Positions 9,344 through 17,438 of a DNA stretch of 64,000 nucleotides are shown here, in pieces. The DNA is from Paludibacteraceae bacterium (lineage in GTDB: Bacteria > Bacteroidota > Bacteroidia > Bacteroidales > Paludibacteraceae). The position numbers and the translations under genes were made by a program. Location of the stretch: NCBI GenBank assembly GCA_017550335.1, contig JAFZPM010000047.1:148832-212831 (forward strand). Reading direction: 5' to 3'. Every line of letters starts with the position of its first letter. Position 1 is the first letter of the stretch. The notes below the pieces were generated by a model. That model saw only the letters and a program-made list of their open reading frames with translations, searched no databases and was not told the DNA's origin.

Positions 9344-9930
9344 TGAGTAGAATCGCTCTTTTTTTTGGGTCATTTAATCCCATACATATCGGGCATCTTG
9401 CATTGGCGAACCATATAGCGGAGTTCGGTGGTGTGGATGAGGTCCGTTTTGTGGTCTCCCCGCAGAATCCGTTCAAGCAGAACCTCAGTCTGATGGATGA
9501 TGCCGTTCGGCTTTCGTGGGTGAAGGAGGCTATAGGCGACTATCCTCGTTTCACGGTGTCGGATATAGAGTTTTCCATGCCGAAGCCGTCGTATACGAGT
9601 GACACGTTGGAGCGTTTGTCGAGTCTGGAGCCGGGCAACGAGTTCGTGCTGGTGATGGGAGGGGACAATCTCGCTTCCTTCTCCGGCTGGCGTAGGTACG
9701 AGTGGATATTGGAGCATTACAGCATATTGGTGTATCCTCGTCTGGATGGACCGACGGAAATCCAGGAAGAGTGGAGGAGCCGCATCACGATGCTGACGAA
9801 CGCTCCGAGGATAGAGGTGTCATCCACGTTCGTTCGGAAGTCGATTGTTGAAGGAAAAGATGTCCGTTTTTTTGTCCCGCAGCGGATATGGGCGAGCGTC
9901 CGTGATGAATTTGTGAAAAAAAATCGTTAA
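9343..9930 (+). CDS. nadD: Nicotinate-nucleotide adenylyltransferase
   Basis: Adenylylates nicotinate mononucleotide in NAD synthesis. MSRIALFFGSFNPIHIGHLALANH is the nucleotidyl-transferase start with the (H/T)xGH motif, and EVSSTFVRKSI near residue 165 is the ISSTxxR motif. I start it at the ATG at 9343, which overlaps the gmk stop by one base; an in-frame ATG at 9295 would add 16 residues lying inside gmk that do not belong to the family. 195 residues. Confidence 0.95.
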   Translation: MSRIALFFGSFNPIHIGHLALANHIAEFGGVDEVRFVVSPQNPFKQNLSLMDDAVRLSWVKEAIGDYPRFTVSDIEFSMPKPSYTSDTLERLSSLEPGNEFVLVMGGDNLASFSGWRRYEWILEHYSILVYPRLDGPTEIQEEWRSRITMLTNAPRIEVSSTFVRKSIVEGKDVRFFVPQRIWASVRDEFVKKNR

Positions 9931-9937
9931 TAATTTT

Positions 9938-9969
9938 TTTGCTTAGCCACAAATAGACTATTTTTGTGG
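9938..9969 (+). promoter_or_regulatory. Promoter of the TPR-ribH operon overlapped by an inverted repeat
   Basis: TTTG (9938-9941) is followed after 17 bp by TATTTTTG (9959-9966). An inverted repeat CCACAAA (9947-9953) / TTTGTGG (9963-9969) covers the -7 box, so it could be an operator for a repressor, or a hairpin after nadD. Either reading is inference. Confidence 0.5.
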
Positions 9970-10002
9970 TAGATTTTTGGAATAAACAATTTAATAAGAA
10001 AA

Positions 10003-10689
10003 ATGGAAAGGAAGAATGAATTGCCTTCGGGAAAGGAAGGAAATGAGCAATCATTGTCGGCGTCTAGTGTGGTTAGTTTTGCTGAGTCCCACCAGAATGT
10101 TATCTTGGCTGTATTGGGCGGTATTGTCGCTTTGGTTGCGTTGTACTTCGTGTTGAACCAGTATGTGTGGGGTCCGCGTGACAATGCTGCGAAGAATGAG
10201 ATATTCAAGGCTCAGCAGATGTTCGCGAGAGATTCTTTCCAGGTGGCTTTGGACGGGAAGGAAGACGAGTTCATGGGCTTCCTCGATATCATTGACGAAT
10301 ATGGTTCCACATCGACGGGTAATCTGGCGTGTGCGTACGCAGGTATCTGCTATAAGAATCTTGGCGAATACGATGAGGCTATAAAGTTCTTGAACAAATT
10401 CTCAGGTTCTGACGAGTTGGTTTCCCCTTCGATCGTAGGTGCTGTGGGCGATTGCTATTGGGATTTGGAAAATGCCTCCAAGGCGGTCGACTACTATCTG
10501 AAGGCTGCGTCGATGGCGGATAACGACCTTCTTTCCCCATTGTATAAGAAACGTGCCGCATTGGCATATCTTTCTATGGACAAGAAGTCTGAGGCGGCTA
10601 AGTTGTTGGAAGGCATCATCACGGATTATCCGAACTATGCGGATATGAATGATGTGATGAAGTTCCTTGAGATCGCTAAACAAAATTGA
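10003..10689 (+). CDS. Membrane-anchored tetratricopeptide-repeat protein
   Basis: 228 residues. A cytoplasmic tail of about 38 residues is followed by one membrane helix (VILAVLGGIVALVALYFVL, about 37-55) and a periplasmic part with TPR-like units, for example NLACAYAGICYKNLGEYDEAIKFL and SPSIVGAVGDCYWDLENASKAVDYYLKA. The topology resembles YfgM-type TPR proteins. It lies 6 bp before ribH; I recall this pairing from other Bacteroidota genomes, but it does not itself point to riboflavin synthesis. Exact role unknown. Confidence 0.85.
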   Translation: MERKNELPSGKEGNEQSLSASSVVSFAESHQNVILAVLGGIVALVALYFVLNQYVWGPRDNAAKNEIFKAQQMFARDSFQVALDGKEDEFMGFLDIIDEYGSTSTGNLACAYAGICYKNLGEYDEAIKFLNKFSGSDELVSPSIVGAVGDCYWDLENASKAVDYYLKAASMADNDLLSPLYKKRAALAYLSMDKKSEAAKLLEGIITDYPNYADMNDVMKFLEIAKQN

Positions 10690-10695
10690 TGAGGG

Positions 10696-11187
10696 ATGGC
10701 GACAAAGAATTTGTCCGATTACGATATTAACTCCGTGCCTAGTGCGGGAGATATGAAATTTGGTATTGTGGTTTCAGATTGGAACCACAATATCACTCAT
10801 AATCTGCTCAAGGGTGCCTATGATACGCTTTTGGAGCATGGCGCAAAGAAAAAGAATATTATCGTCGCCCATGTTCCGGGTAGTTTCGAGCTCATATTCG
10901 GTTCGCAGCAGCTTGCCGACGCTAAGGATGTCGATGCGGTGATCGCATTGGGGTGTGTGGTGAGAGGTGGAACTCCACATTTCGATTATGTATGTCAAGG
11001 TACTACATATGGCATAGCGAAGTTGAATGCGGAGTATGATGTGCCTTTTATTTTTGGTCTATTGACGACCGATGATATGAAGCAGGCCGAAGACCGATCG
11101 GGCGGTTCCTTAGGAAATAAAGGTACGGAGGCGGCTGTGACCGCCATAAAAATGGTAAATTTCAAGCGAAATCTTTTGGAGGATTAA
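10696..11187 (+). CDS. ribH: 6,7-dimethyl-8-ribityllumazine synthase
   Basis: Catalyses the penultimate step of riboflavin synthesis. [20 protein letters not shown] is the substrate-binding N-terminus, [15 protein letters not shown] the phosphate/ribityl loop, and [15 protein letters not shown] contains the conserved catalytic His. 163 residues, normal length. It follows the TPR gene by 6 bp. The last 13 bases carry the -33 box of the tRNA promoter. Confidence 0.96.
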   Translation: MATKNLSDYDINSVPSAGDMKFGIVVSDWNHNITHNLLKGAYDTLLEHGAKKKNIIVAHVPGSFELIFGSQQLADAKDVDAVIALGCVVRGGTPHFDYVCQGTTYGIAKLNAEYDVPFIFGLLTTDDMKQAEDRSGGSLGNKGTEAAVTAIKMVNFKRNLLED

Positions 11188-11205
11188 TTTAATTTACTAC
11201 CTTTG
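11175..11205 (+). promoter_or_regulatory. tRNA operon promoter
   Basis: TTTG (11175-11178), 19-bp spacer, TACCTTTG (11198-11205): an essentially perfect Bacteroidota vegetative promoter. The -33 box lies inside the end of ribH, and the tRNA-Tyr 5' end is only 17 bp after the -7 box. Confidence 0.82.
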
Positions 11206-11221
11206 CACTCGATTTCAATAG

Positions 11222-11304
11222 GGGCGAATACCAGAGTGGCCAAATGGGGCAGACTGTAAATCTGCTGGCTCTTGCCTTCGGTGGTTCGAATCCATCTTCG
11301 CCCA
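11222..11304 (+). tRNA. tRNA-Tyr (anticodon GTA)
   Basis: A class II tRNA with a long variable arm. Acceptor stem GGGCGAA (11222-11228) pairs with TTCGCCC (11297-11303), discriminator A at 11304. The anticodon loop CTGTAAA gives GTA at 11256-11258, and GGTTCGAATCC is the T arm. The 3' CCA is not encoded. Confidence 0.97.
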
Positions 11305-11320
11305 CAAAAACGGTTCACTT

Positions 11321-11393
11321 GCGGAAGTAGCTCAGTTGGTAGAGCATCAGCCTTCCAAGCTGAGGGTCGCGGGTTCGAATCCCGTCTTCCGCT
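11321..11393 (+). tRNA. tRNA-Gly (anticodon TCC)
   Basis: Acceptor stem GCGGAAG (11321-11327) pairs with CTTCCGC (11386-11392), discriminator T. The anticodon stem TCAGC/GCTGA encloses the loop CTTCCAA with TCC at 11354-11356. The T arm is GCGGGTTCGAATCCCGT. It lies 16 bp after tRNA-Tyr and is probably cotranscribed. No encoded CCA. Confidence 0.97.
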
Positions 11394-11431
11394 CTCAAGT
11401 TGAAGCAATCATGTTTCTCTTAGTTTTGTGT

Positions 11432-11439
11432 TAAATTTG
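11432..11439 (+). promoter_or_regulatory. Putative -7 element of rho
   Basis: TAAATTTG matches the -7 consensus but has no clear -33 box. It would give rho a leader of about 160 nt. Long leaders are common for rho because of autoregulation, but no specific structure was identified here. Confidence 0.35.
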
Positions 11440-11608
11440 TGTCACGTTCATGGGGAATGTGTGATTCTGGAAAAACCAATTAGAAAATATAATATCATCA
11501 ATCTTTTTATAGTTTTTTCCTGCTGGACATTGAGTCTGGGAATGTGATGTTTGAATGCGTTTCACCAAGTGAATCGTATCGGTAATTAAGATATTTAGTA
11601 TTTCAGAT

Positions 11609-13453
11609 ATGGATGTAATAGAGTTGAAAGGTAAAAACCTTATGGAATTGAGGACCATAGCGAAAGGTCTTGGCATTAAACGTGTTGAGTCTTTCCGAAA
11701 GGAGGAACTCGTTTTCAAAATCGTCGATGTGATGGCGGAACAGCAAAACAAGAGTGTCTCTGATGGCGGTAACTCGGCTTCCAACCTCGAGAATTTTCTG
11801 GATAAGATGATTTCCTATGCGGAAAATGGAGGAGGTAAAGACCAAATGGATATTGAAGTTGAGGATAATGCCCCATTTTCTGAGGATGTCTCCGCTGATT
11901 CTTCCAATGGGAATCGCGTGCGCTCGGTCAACGTTGATGCGTTGGATCAGCCAAATAAACAGGAACAACCGAACCAGGAACGTCAGGAGAACGCTTTGCC
12001 GAAGCGTCAGGATATGAAGCAGGTTCATGTGCGACCTCGCGGTGGATTTGACGCTATCGCGTCCGGTAATAAGGCGGCTGCTATCGCCCGTCTCATCTTG
12101 GATAAGAAGAAGGGAATCAAGACTCCTCCTATCGAGGAGGTGTTGTCTGCCACGGAGGCGGTCTCCCAGCAAAACCAAATGCAAAATAATGAGCCTAACA
12201 GGTTTGAGAAGGAGTCTCCTAAGCAATCTCAGCCTAATGCGAAGGCTCCTTCCAATAATAATCCGCAAATCGTCAATGAGCCTGTTCAGGAACCTCAACA
12301 GCCTGCGAACCAAAAGGTTCGTTCCTATGATTTCGATAATATCGTGAAGGGTCAAGGTGTGTTGGAAATCATGCCTGACGGTTTCGGTTTCATCCGTTCC
12401 TCCGATTATAACTATCTGAATTCCCCAGATGATATATATGTCTCCCAATCCCAGATCAAAATGTACGGTCTGAAGACGGGTGACGTCATAGAGGGTACGA
12501 TCCGTCCTCCGAAAGAGGGTGAGAAGTACTTCCCTCTGATGGGCATCGACAAGATCAACGCTCGCTCTCCGGAGTTCGTGAGGGATTGCGTGCCATTCGA
12601 CCACTTGACGCCTCTCTTCCCGAACGAGAAGTTCAACTTGACGGGCGGTAAGAATTCATGCAACCTCTCTGTCCGTACGGTGGATTTGTTTTCTCCGATC
12701 GGTAAGGGCCAGCGTGGTTTGATCGTGGCGCAGCCTAAGACTGGTAAGACGGTCTTGTTGAAGGATATCGCCAACGCCATCGCGGAGAATCACCCTGAGG
12801 TGTATATGATCATCCTTCTGATCGACGAACGTCCTGAGGAGGTTACGGATATGGCGCGTAGCGTGAACGCGGAGGTTATTTCCTCTACGTTCGACGAGCC
12901 GGCTGAGCGTCACGTGAAGATCGCCAGCATCGTGCTGGAGAAGGCGAAGAGAATGGTGGAGTGCGGTCATGACGTGGTCATCCTGCTCGATTCCATCACA
13001 CGTCTCGCCAGAGCCTACAACACGGTTTCTCCTGCGTCTGGTAAGGTCCTCTCGGGTGGTGTGGACGCGAATGCGTTGCACAAGCCGAAACGCTTCTTCG
13101 GTGCCGCGCGTAACATCGAGAACGGCGGTAGCTTGACCATCATCGCCACGGCTTTGACCGATACGGGTTCGAAGATGGATGATGTAATCTTCGAGGAGTT
13201 CAAGGGTACGGGTAACATGGAGTTGCAGCTCTCCAGACAGTTGGCCAACAAGCGTATCTATCCAGCCGTTGATATCATGGCTTCCAGTACGCGTCGTGAT
13301 GACTTGCTTCATAGCAAGGAGACGATCCAACGCATGTGGATTCTTCGCCGCTACTTGGCGGATATGAACCCTGTGGAGGCTATGGAGTTCTTCAAGGATA
13401 GATTGGAGAAGACCGCCACGAACGAGGAGTTCCTCGCTTCTATGAATGATTGA
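11609..13453 (+). CDS. rho: Transcription termination factor Rho with a long disordered insert
   Basis: 614 residues, against about 420 for E. coli Rho. Residues 1-45 are the Rho N-terminal helical domain. Residues about 47-243 are a low-complexity stretch rich in Asn, Gln, Glu and Pro. The cold-shock-like RNA-binding domain ([15 protein letters not shown]) starts near 250. The ATPase core follows, with Walker [11 protein letters not shown] near 375, Walker [19 protein letters not shown] near 455, and the R-loop/lid [15 protein letters not shown]. Rho is a hexameric RNA helicase that ends transcription. Such inserts are known in Bacteroides, where the insert was reported to drive phase separation of Rho. 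It is transcribed alone and has a strong terminator. Confidence 0.96.
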   Translation: MDVIELKGKNLMELRTIAKGLGIKRVESFRKEELVFKIVDVMAEQQNKSVSDGGNSASNLENFLDKMISYAENGGGKDQMDIEVEDNAPFSEDVSADSSNGNRVRSVNVDALDQPNKQEQPNQERQENALPKRQDMKQVHVRPRGGFDAIASGNKAAAIARLILDKKKGIKTPPIEEVLSATEAVSQQNQMQNNEPNRFEKESPKQSQPNAKAPSNNNPQIVNEPVQEPQQPANQKVRSYDFDNIVKGQGVLEIMPDGFGFIRSSDYNYLNSPDDIYVSQSQIKMYGLKTGDVIEGTIRPPKEGEKYFPLMGIDKINARSPEFVRDCVPFDHLTPLFPNEKFNLTGGKNSCNLSVRTVDLFSPIGKGQRGLIVAQPKTGKTVLLKDIANAIAENHPEVYMIILLIDERPEEVTDMARSVNAEVISSTFDEPAERHVKIASIVLEKAKRMVECGHDVVILLDSITRLARAYNTVSPASGKVLSGGVDANALHKPKRFFGAARNIENGGSLTIIATALTDTGSKMDDVIFEEFKGTGNMELQLSRQLANKRIYPAVDIMASSTRRDDLLHSKETIQRMWILRRYLADMNPVEAMEFFKDRLEKTATNEEFLASMND

Positions 13454-13458
13454 TTGAG

Positions 13459-13491
13459 AAAGGGGGACGTTTCCCGTCCCCCTTTATTTTT
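13459..13491 (+). terminator. Rho-independent terminator after rho
   Basis: An 11-bp stem AAAGGGGGACG (13459-13469) pairs with CGTCCCCCTTT (13475-13485), with a 5-nt loop and a T-rich tail, 5 bp after the rho stop. Confidence 0.92.
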
Positions 13492-13568
13492 GTATATGAT
13501 ATGAATCAGATCCGATAGGGTTATATTAGTGTTAAAGTTAGATGTTTTATTATTTTTCCTTTTAGATA

Positions 13569-15749
13569 ATGAAAAAGATAATCGCAACGTTAGGGTTGCT
13601 ATTGTTAGGGTGGGGGACTCTTTGGAGTGTTACCCCGTATGAAGGTTGCCCTGACTTTACCGATCTTACGGCAAGTTATGTGGAGCCGTTTGCGTCAGGT
13701 GTGGGTAACCAATTGGTAGAGGGTCGTCACACTGTCATCACTGAACAGGGGACCGATCCGAGGACAGGGAACAAGCTACGGCTGATTCCCGATGGAGTCC
13801 AGAAGGTGGTGCGTTTGGGAGATGAGTTGGCGGGTAGTCAAAATGAAAGCCTGACATATCATTTTAAGCCCACTTTGGATGCCTCTATGATAACTTTGAA
13901 ATTCGCTGTGGTTTTCGAGAATCCTAATCATGTACTCATGGAACAGCCATATTTCTCCATATCTGTGACGGATAGAAATGGTCATCTGTTGCCGAACACA
14001 TTCCAATATGCGGTGTATGCGGATAATGGGTTGTCGGGTTTTAAGGAATACGTCGATGGAAACACTACTGTCATGTGGCGGGATTGGACCGATGTGGTGG
14101 TGGATTTAAGTTCCTATATCGGTGAAGAAGTATTGATCACATTCAAGACCCGTGATTGTCTGCAGAATGGACATTATGCCTATGCCTATCTCACGGACAC
14201 ATGTGCCTCTGGTGGATATGTGAAGTTATTCTGTTGTAATGGAAACGATAATGTGAAATTGTCAATGATCGATGGCTTTGATTCTTACCATTGGAGTGAT
14301 GGAACTGATTCCAAGGACTTCGAAGGAATTCTGGATCAACCTATTTGGTGCAATCTGACTTCTGTTGTTGGATTGATCACAAAGTTTTTTGTGGCGATTG
14401 CGGATGATGCGACATCGTCTATGGTTGATGTCGTTTATGATGAGGTGTGTGAAGGTGAAGAATATTCTTGGTTAGGCCATTCTATCGATACCAAGTTTAA
14501 AGGGACCCGTAAATTTAATGGGGCTGTGGTGGAAAAGAATAGTTGTACCATTACGTACAAGACATTGATGTTGAAGACCATACCTACGCGTACCGTGTTT
14601 AATGAAACCATCTGCGAAGGGGAAGATTATTTCAAGAACGGGTTTAAATTCCGGAATCCGCCTGTGGGAGAATATCTGGATTCCATTGAGGTGGAATCCG
14701 ACACGGACTGCAAGCGTTGGAATATCTTGAAGTTGCGTGTCGTTTCGAAATCGATTTCACCTAGTATGAAGGGTGACGAAACGCCTTGTACGGATGCGTT
14801 AAGGACCTATGAAGTATCTGGCGGGTATAGTTGTAATTGGGTGTTGCCGGAGAATGCGGTCCTATTGAATGGTGATTTGACGGAAGACCATATTGGGGTG
14901 AAGTTCACGAATGTTTCTAATGGGGTTATTTCTGCAATATGCTCCAATGGTTGTGTGTCGAAAACTGTATCGATGCCTATTAGCCCTGTAAAAACATTTA
15001 GGACGTTCACCATTGATACGATTTGTCAGGGAACAACCTACCAAAAAAATGGATGGAACTTGGGTGTGCAGAAAAAACTTGGATACTCCACATTCATCCG
15101 TCAGTTGGGCGATTCCTGCAACGCATCTGATGTTTTGCTGCTTTATGTGATGAAATCTCCATCTATAGGTGTTGTCGCTTCTGCAGATGTTGTGTGCCCT
15201 GGAGAAGAGGTACGGTTGGCTGCGGTAGATAAGAATAAATCTAAAAATGATTTTTTGGCGATTGGAGATGTGTGGTGTGAAGATGGAACCATTATGAAAC
15301 TGAAGGATTTCTTAGTGAGCGGTAAGGTTGCGAAGGGAATTGTTTGTGACATTGCTCTCGAACCTATTGTTTTTGTGATCTCTATTGCAGATGAAAATAA
15401 CGGAGATGCTGTTCCTTATGATATTGATGCCATGGATAGTAATAGAAATTTGTGGGCTTATTCCTGGGTGCCTAATCTGTGCTCCAAGTGGCTCGTGTTA
15501 AATAAATATCTAGGACAGATTGGCGGCGCAGATCTGTTGGATGGGGTATACTGGCTAGGAAATAAACATGATATGTCTTTAATTGGATTAGCTGATACCC
15601 ATCGAGCTGCAATAGGTTATGATGGTGTTTCGACTAATCCTATTGAGACCAAATGCAAAATCAGGTATATGTATTTTGTTGAAGTGGATGAATCATCTCA
15701 TATTGGGATAGATCACACCTCCGAGCTTCATCGCACCTCTGAGTTTTAA
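13569..15749 (+). CDS. Secreted multidomain protein: N-terminal half of a split T9SS type B cargo gene
   Basis: 726 residues. A signal peptide (MKKIIATLGLLLLGWGTLWSV) leads a beta-sandwich domain (about 60-235) with WRDWTDVVVDLSSYIGEEV, homologous to the N-terminal domain of the 1524-aa cargo at 59.1 kb. Cys-rich Ig-like repeats follow. Near residue 537 a repeat begins (VVCPGEEVRLAAVDKN) but is cut by a lectin-like module (AIGDVWCEDGT..., 558-715) of the DUF1566/Fib_succ-like kind. There is no C-terminal sorting domain. It ends at a TAA, and the next ORF, 33 bp on and in the same frame, contains the missing half of the Ig repeat and the sorting domain. Two genes, or one gene disrupted by an insertion or duplication, are both possible. 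Confidence 0.72.
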   Translation: MKKIIATLGLLLLGWGTLWSVTPYEGCPDFTDLTASYVEPFASGVGNQLVEGRHTVITEQGTDPRTGNKLRLIPDGVQKVVRLGDELAGSQNESLTYHFKPTLDASMITLKFAVVFENPNHVLMEQPYFSISVTDRNGHLLPNTFQYAVYADNGLSGFKEYVDGNTTVMWRDWTDVVVDLSSYIGEEVLITFKTRDCLQNGHYAYAYLTDTCASGGYVKLFCCNGNDNVKLSMIDGFDSYHWSDGTDSKDFEGILDQPIWCNLTSVVGLITKFFVAIADDATSSMVDVVYDEVCEGEEYSWLGHSIDTKFKGTRKFNGAVVEKNSCTITYKTLMLKTIPTRTVFNETICEGEDYFKNGFKFRNPPVGEYLDSIEVESDTDCKRWNILKLRVVSKSISPSMKGDETPCTDALRTYEVSGGYSCNWVLPENAVLLNGDLTEDHIGVKFTNVSNGVISAICSNGCVSKTVSMPISPVKTFRTFTIDTICQGTTYQKNGWNLGVQKKLGYSTFIRQLGDSCNASDVLLLYVMKSPSIGVVASADVVCPGEEVRLAAVDKNKSKNDFLAIGDVWCEDGTIMKLKDFLVSGKVAKGIVCDIALEPIVFVISIADENNGDAVPYDIDAMDSNRNLWAYSWVPNLCSKWLVLNKYLGQIGGADLLDGVYWLGNKHDMSLIGLADTHRAAIGYDGVSTNPIETKCKIRYMYFVEVDESSHIGIDHTSELHRTSEF

Positions 15750-15782
15750 AAATCAAGTATTACTCTATTCTATGTAGATACA

Positions 15783-17438
15783 ATGAAATATATTTGCTCA
15801 CTTATAATTTTGTTTTTATCATTCTCTTCGGTTTATGCATACCAGATTGGAGACGTTATTATGACAAAGGAGGGTGATTTGGGAATCGTTTTTTATATTG
15901 ATCAGGAGAAGGTTTTGTTGTTATCTCCTTTTGAGAAACGAGCTAATTTTTCTACGCAGACTTATATCGATGAATGTATTACTGGTGATGATTGTGAGGA
16001 ATCATTGCAAATGCATTTGTTTAATGGACGTGAAAATACTAAGCGAATGAAAGAATTTGATGAAAAATCACCCTATGTGTTCCCCGCTTTGGATATTGTT
16101 CCAACAGATAAAGGTTGGTTTATTCCTTCGGTGGCTGAATTTTCTGAGATTATTAATTGTCTTCCCAGTATAAAGAATATGATTTCTTCTTTGAATGGAA
16201 ATCCTTTGGGAGAAAATACTTATTGGACATCATCTCATTATGTGTCGGATGGAAAAGGAGGTATATATGTCTATGCAGCCGATAGATATTGGAAGACATC
16301 ACTTATGGATATGTCTTACGCTGTCCGCTATATCTATCAGATTGATTTAATGGATGAATTTGCGGACACTGAAGCGAACTACATGTGGAATACAGGAAGT
16401 ACGGAACCCCAAATAACGGTTTCGCCCGATAATACTACTACTTATTCGGTTTCGGCGACAAGCAAGTTGAACGCTTGTGGGAGCACGGCTAGTACTACCG
16501 TCCTTGTGGCTGGTCAATCCCAGGATATTTATGAAACCATTTGTGAAGGCGAGACCTATTCAGGCTATGGGTTTAATGCGAAAACGGAGGGAACCTACAC
16601 GAAAAGCATCGGGAAGGATAATTGCATGTCAGAGATTAAACTACATCTTACCGTTGCTCCAAAATACAAACATGTATTCAATGATAATGCATGTTTAGGC
16701 CAGTATTACAATGAGCATGGTTTCTCCATAACGCCTTTCGTGAAGGGTGCGTTCCATGATACGCTGACGTTCCTTAGTCAGCAGGGGTGCGACAGTATGG
16801 TGATACTGAACTTGAATGTCAAACCGACTGCATACGATACAATCACAAGACGGATCTGTCAGAACGAGGGATATAAGGATTCCGATTTCGATATAGAGGC
16901 AAATCAGAAGCCCGGATTATCGTATTATACGGTTGAAAAGAGGCAGGAGGATGGTTGCAAGTCTTACCACACCTTGGCGCTTCAGGTTGATCCGATTTAC
17001 CAAGTTACGGTTATGGAGGATATGAATGAGGAGGAAATCTCTTACAATCAGCATGGCTTCAATCTGGAAAAGGTGACGCCTGGCAGTTCTTATCGCTTGG
17101 AACTGAATGCGGACAATGGGTGTGACAGTATTGTCACGCTTTATTTCCGATCGACCTCATGGGAAGAGGGAAAGAGAGATACTTCCACCGTTAGGGACGG
17201 TAGAGTAATCCCTACCGCTTTCACTCCTCATTTCGAGGATGATATGAACGACCACTTCATGCCGGGCTATGAGGTCTATATCTATGATCGCTACGGTAAT
17301 CTGATCTGCCATTCCGAGGATGGCTGGGACGGAACCTATCGTGGAAAGGTGGCTACTGCTGGTGTCTATATCTATGTAGTGGTTATGAAGGATGATGAGA
17401 TGAGGAAAGGAACCATCGAAGTTGTAAAGTCTAAGTGA
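15783..17438 (+). CDS. T9SS type B (CHU_C, gliding-motility-type) sorting-domain protein with lectin-like module
   Basis: 551 residues. A signal peptide (MKYICSLIILFLSFSSVYA) is followed by a second lectin-like module (YQIGDVIMTKEGDLGIVFYI ... GWFIPSVAEF ... ENTYWTSSHY ... YAVRYIYQI, about 20-192). Next comes the back half of an Ig-like repeat (YMWNTGSTEPQITVSPDNTT), three more repeats with the pattern ICEGE/ACLGQ/ICQNE, and a type B sorting domain (VIPTAFTPHFEDDMNDHF ... EVYIYDRYGNLI ... GTYRGKVATAGVYIYVVVMK) in the last 85 residues. It is predicted to be exported by Sec, then across the outer membrane by T9SS. Its stop overlaps the OmpA-family start (TGATG). PorP/SprF downstream is the usual partner of type B cargo. 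Confidence 0.85.
   Translation: MKYICSLIILFLSFSSVYAYQIGDVIMTKEGDLGIVFYIDQEKVLLLSPFEKRANFSTQTYIDECITGDDCEESLQMHLFNGRENTKRMKEFDEKSPYVFPALDIVPTDKGWFIPSVAEFSEIINCLPSIKNMISSLNGNPLGENTYWTSSHYVSDGKGGIYVYAADRYWKTSLMDMSYAVRYIYQIDLMDEFADTEANYMWNTGSTEPQITVSPDNTTTYSVSATSKLNACGSTASTTVLVAGQSQDIYETICEGETYSGYGFNAKTEGTYTKSIGKDNCMSEIKLHLTVAPKYKHVFNDNACLGQYYNEHGFSITPFVKGAFHDTLTFLSQQGCDSMVILNLNVKPTAYDTITRRICQNEGYKDSDFDIEANQKPGLSYYTVEKRQEDGCKSYHTLALQVDPIYQVTVMEDMNEEEISYNQHGFNLEKVTPGSSYRLELNADNGCDSIVTLYFRSTSWEEGKRDTSTVRDGRVIPTAFTPHFEDDMNDHFMPGYEVYIYDRYGNLICHSEDGWDGTYRGKVATAGVYIYVVVMKDDEMRKGTIEVVKSK

Noticed and set aside
15243..16360. Diversity-generating retroelement
   Set aside because: No reverse transcriptase, accessory gene or template repeat seen in the window; only the lectin-like fold points that way.
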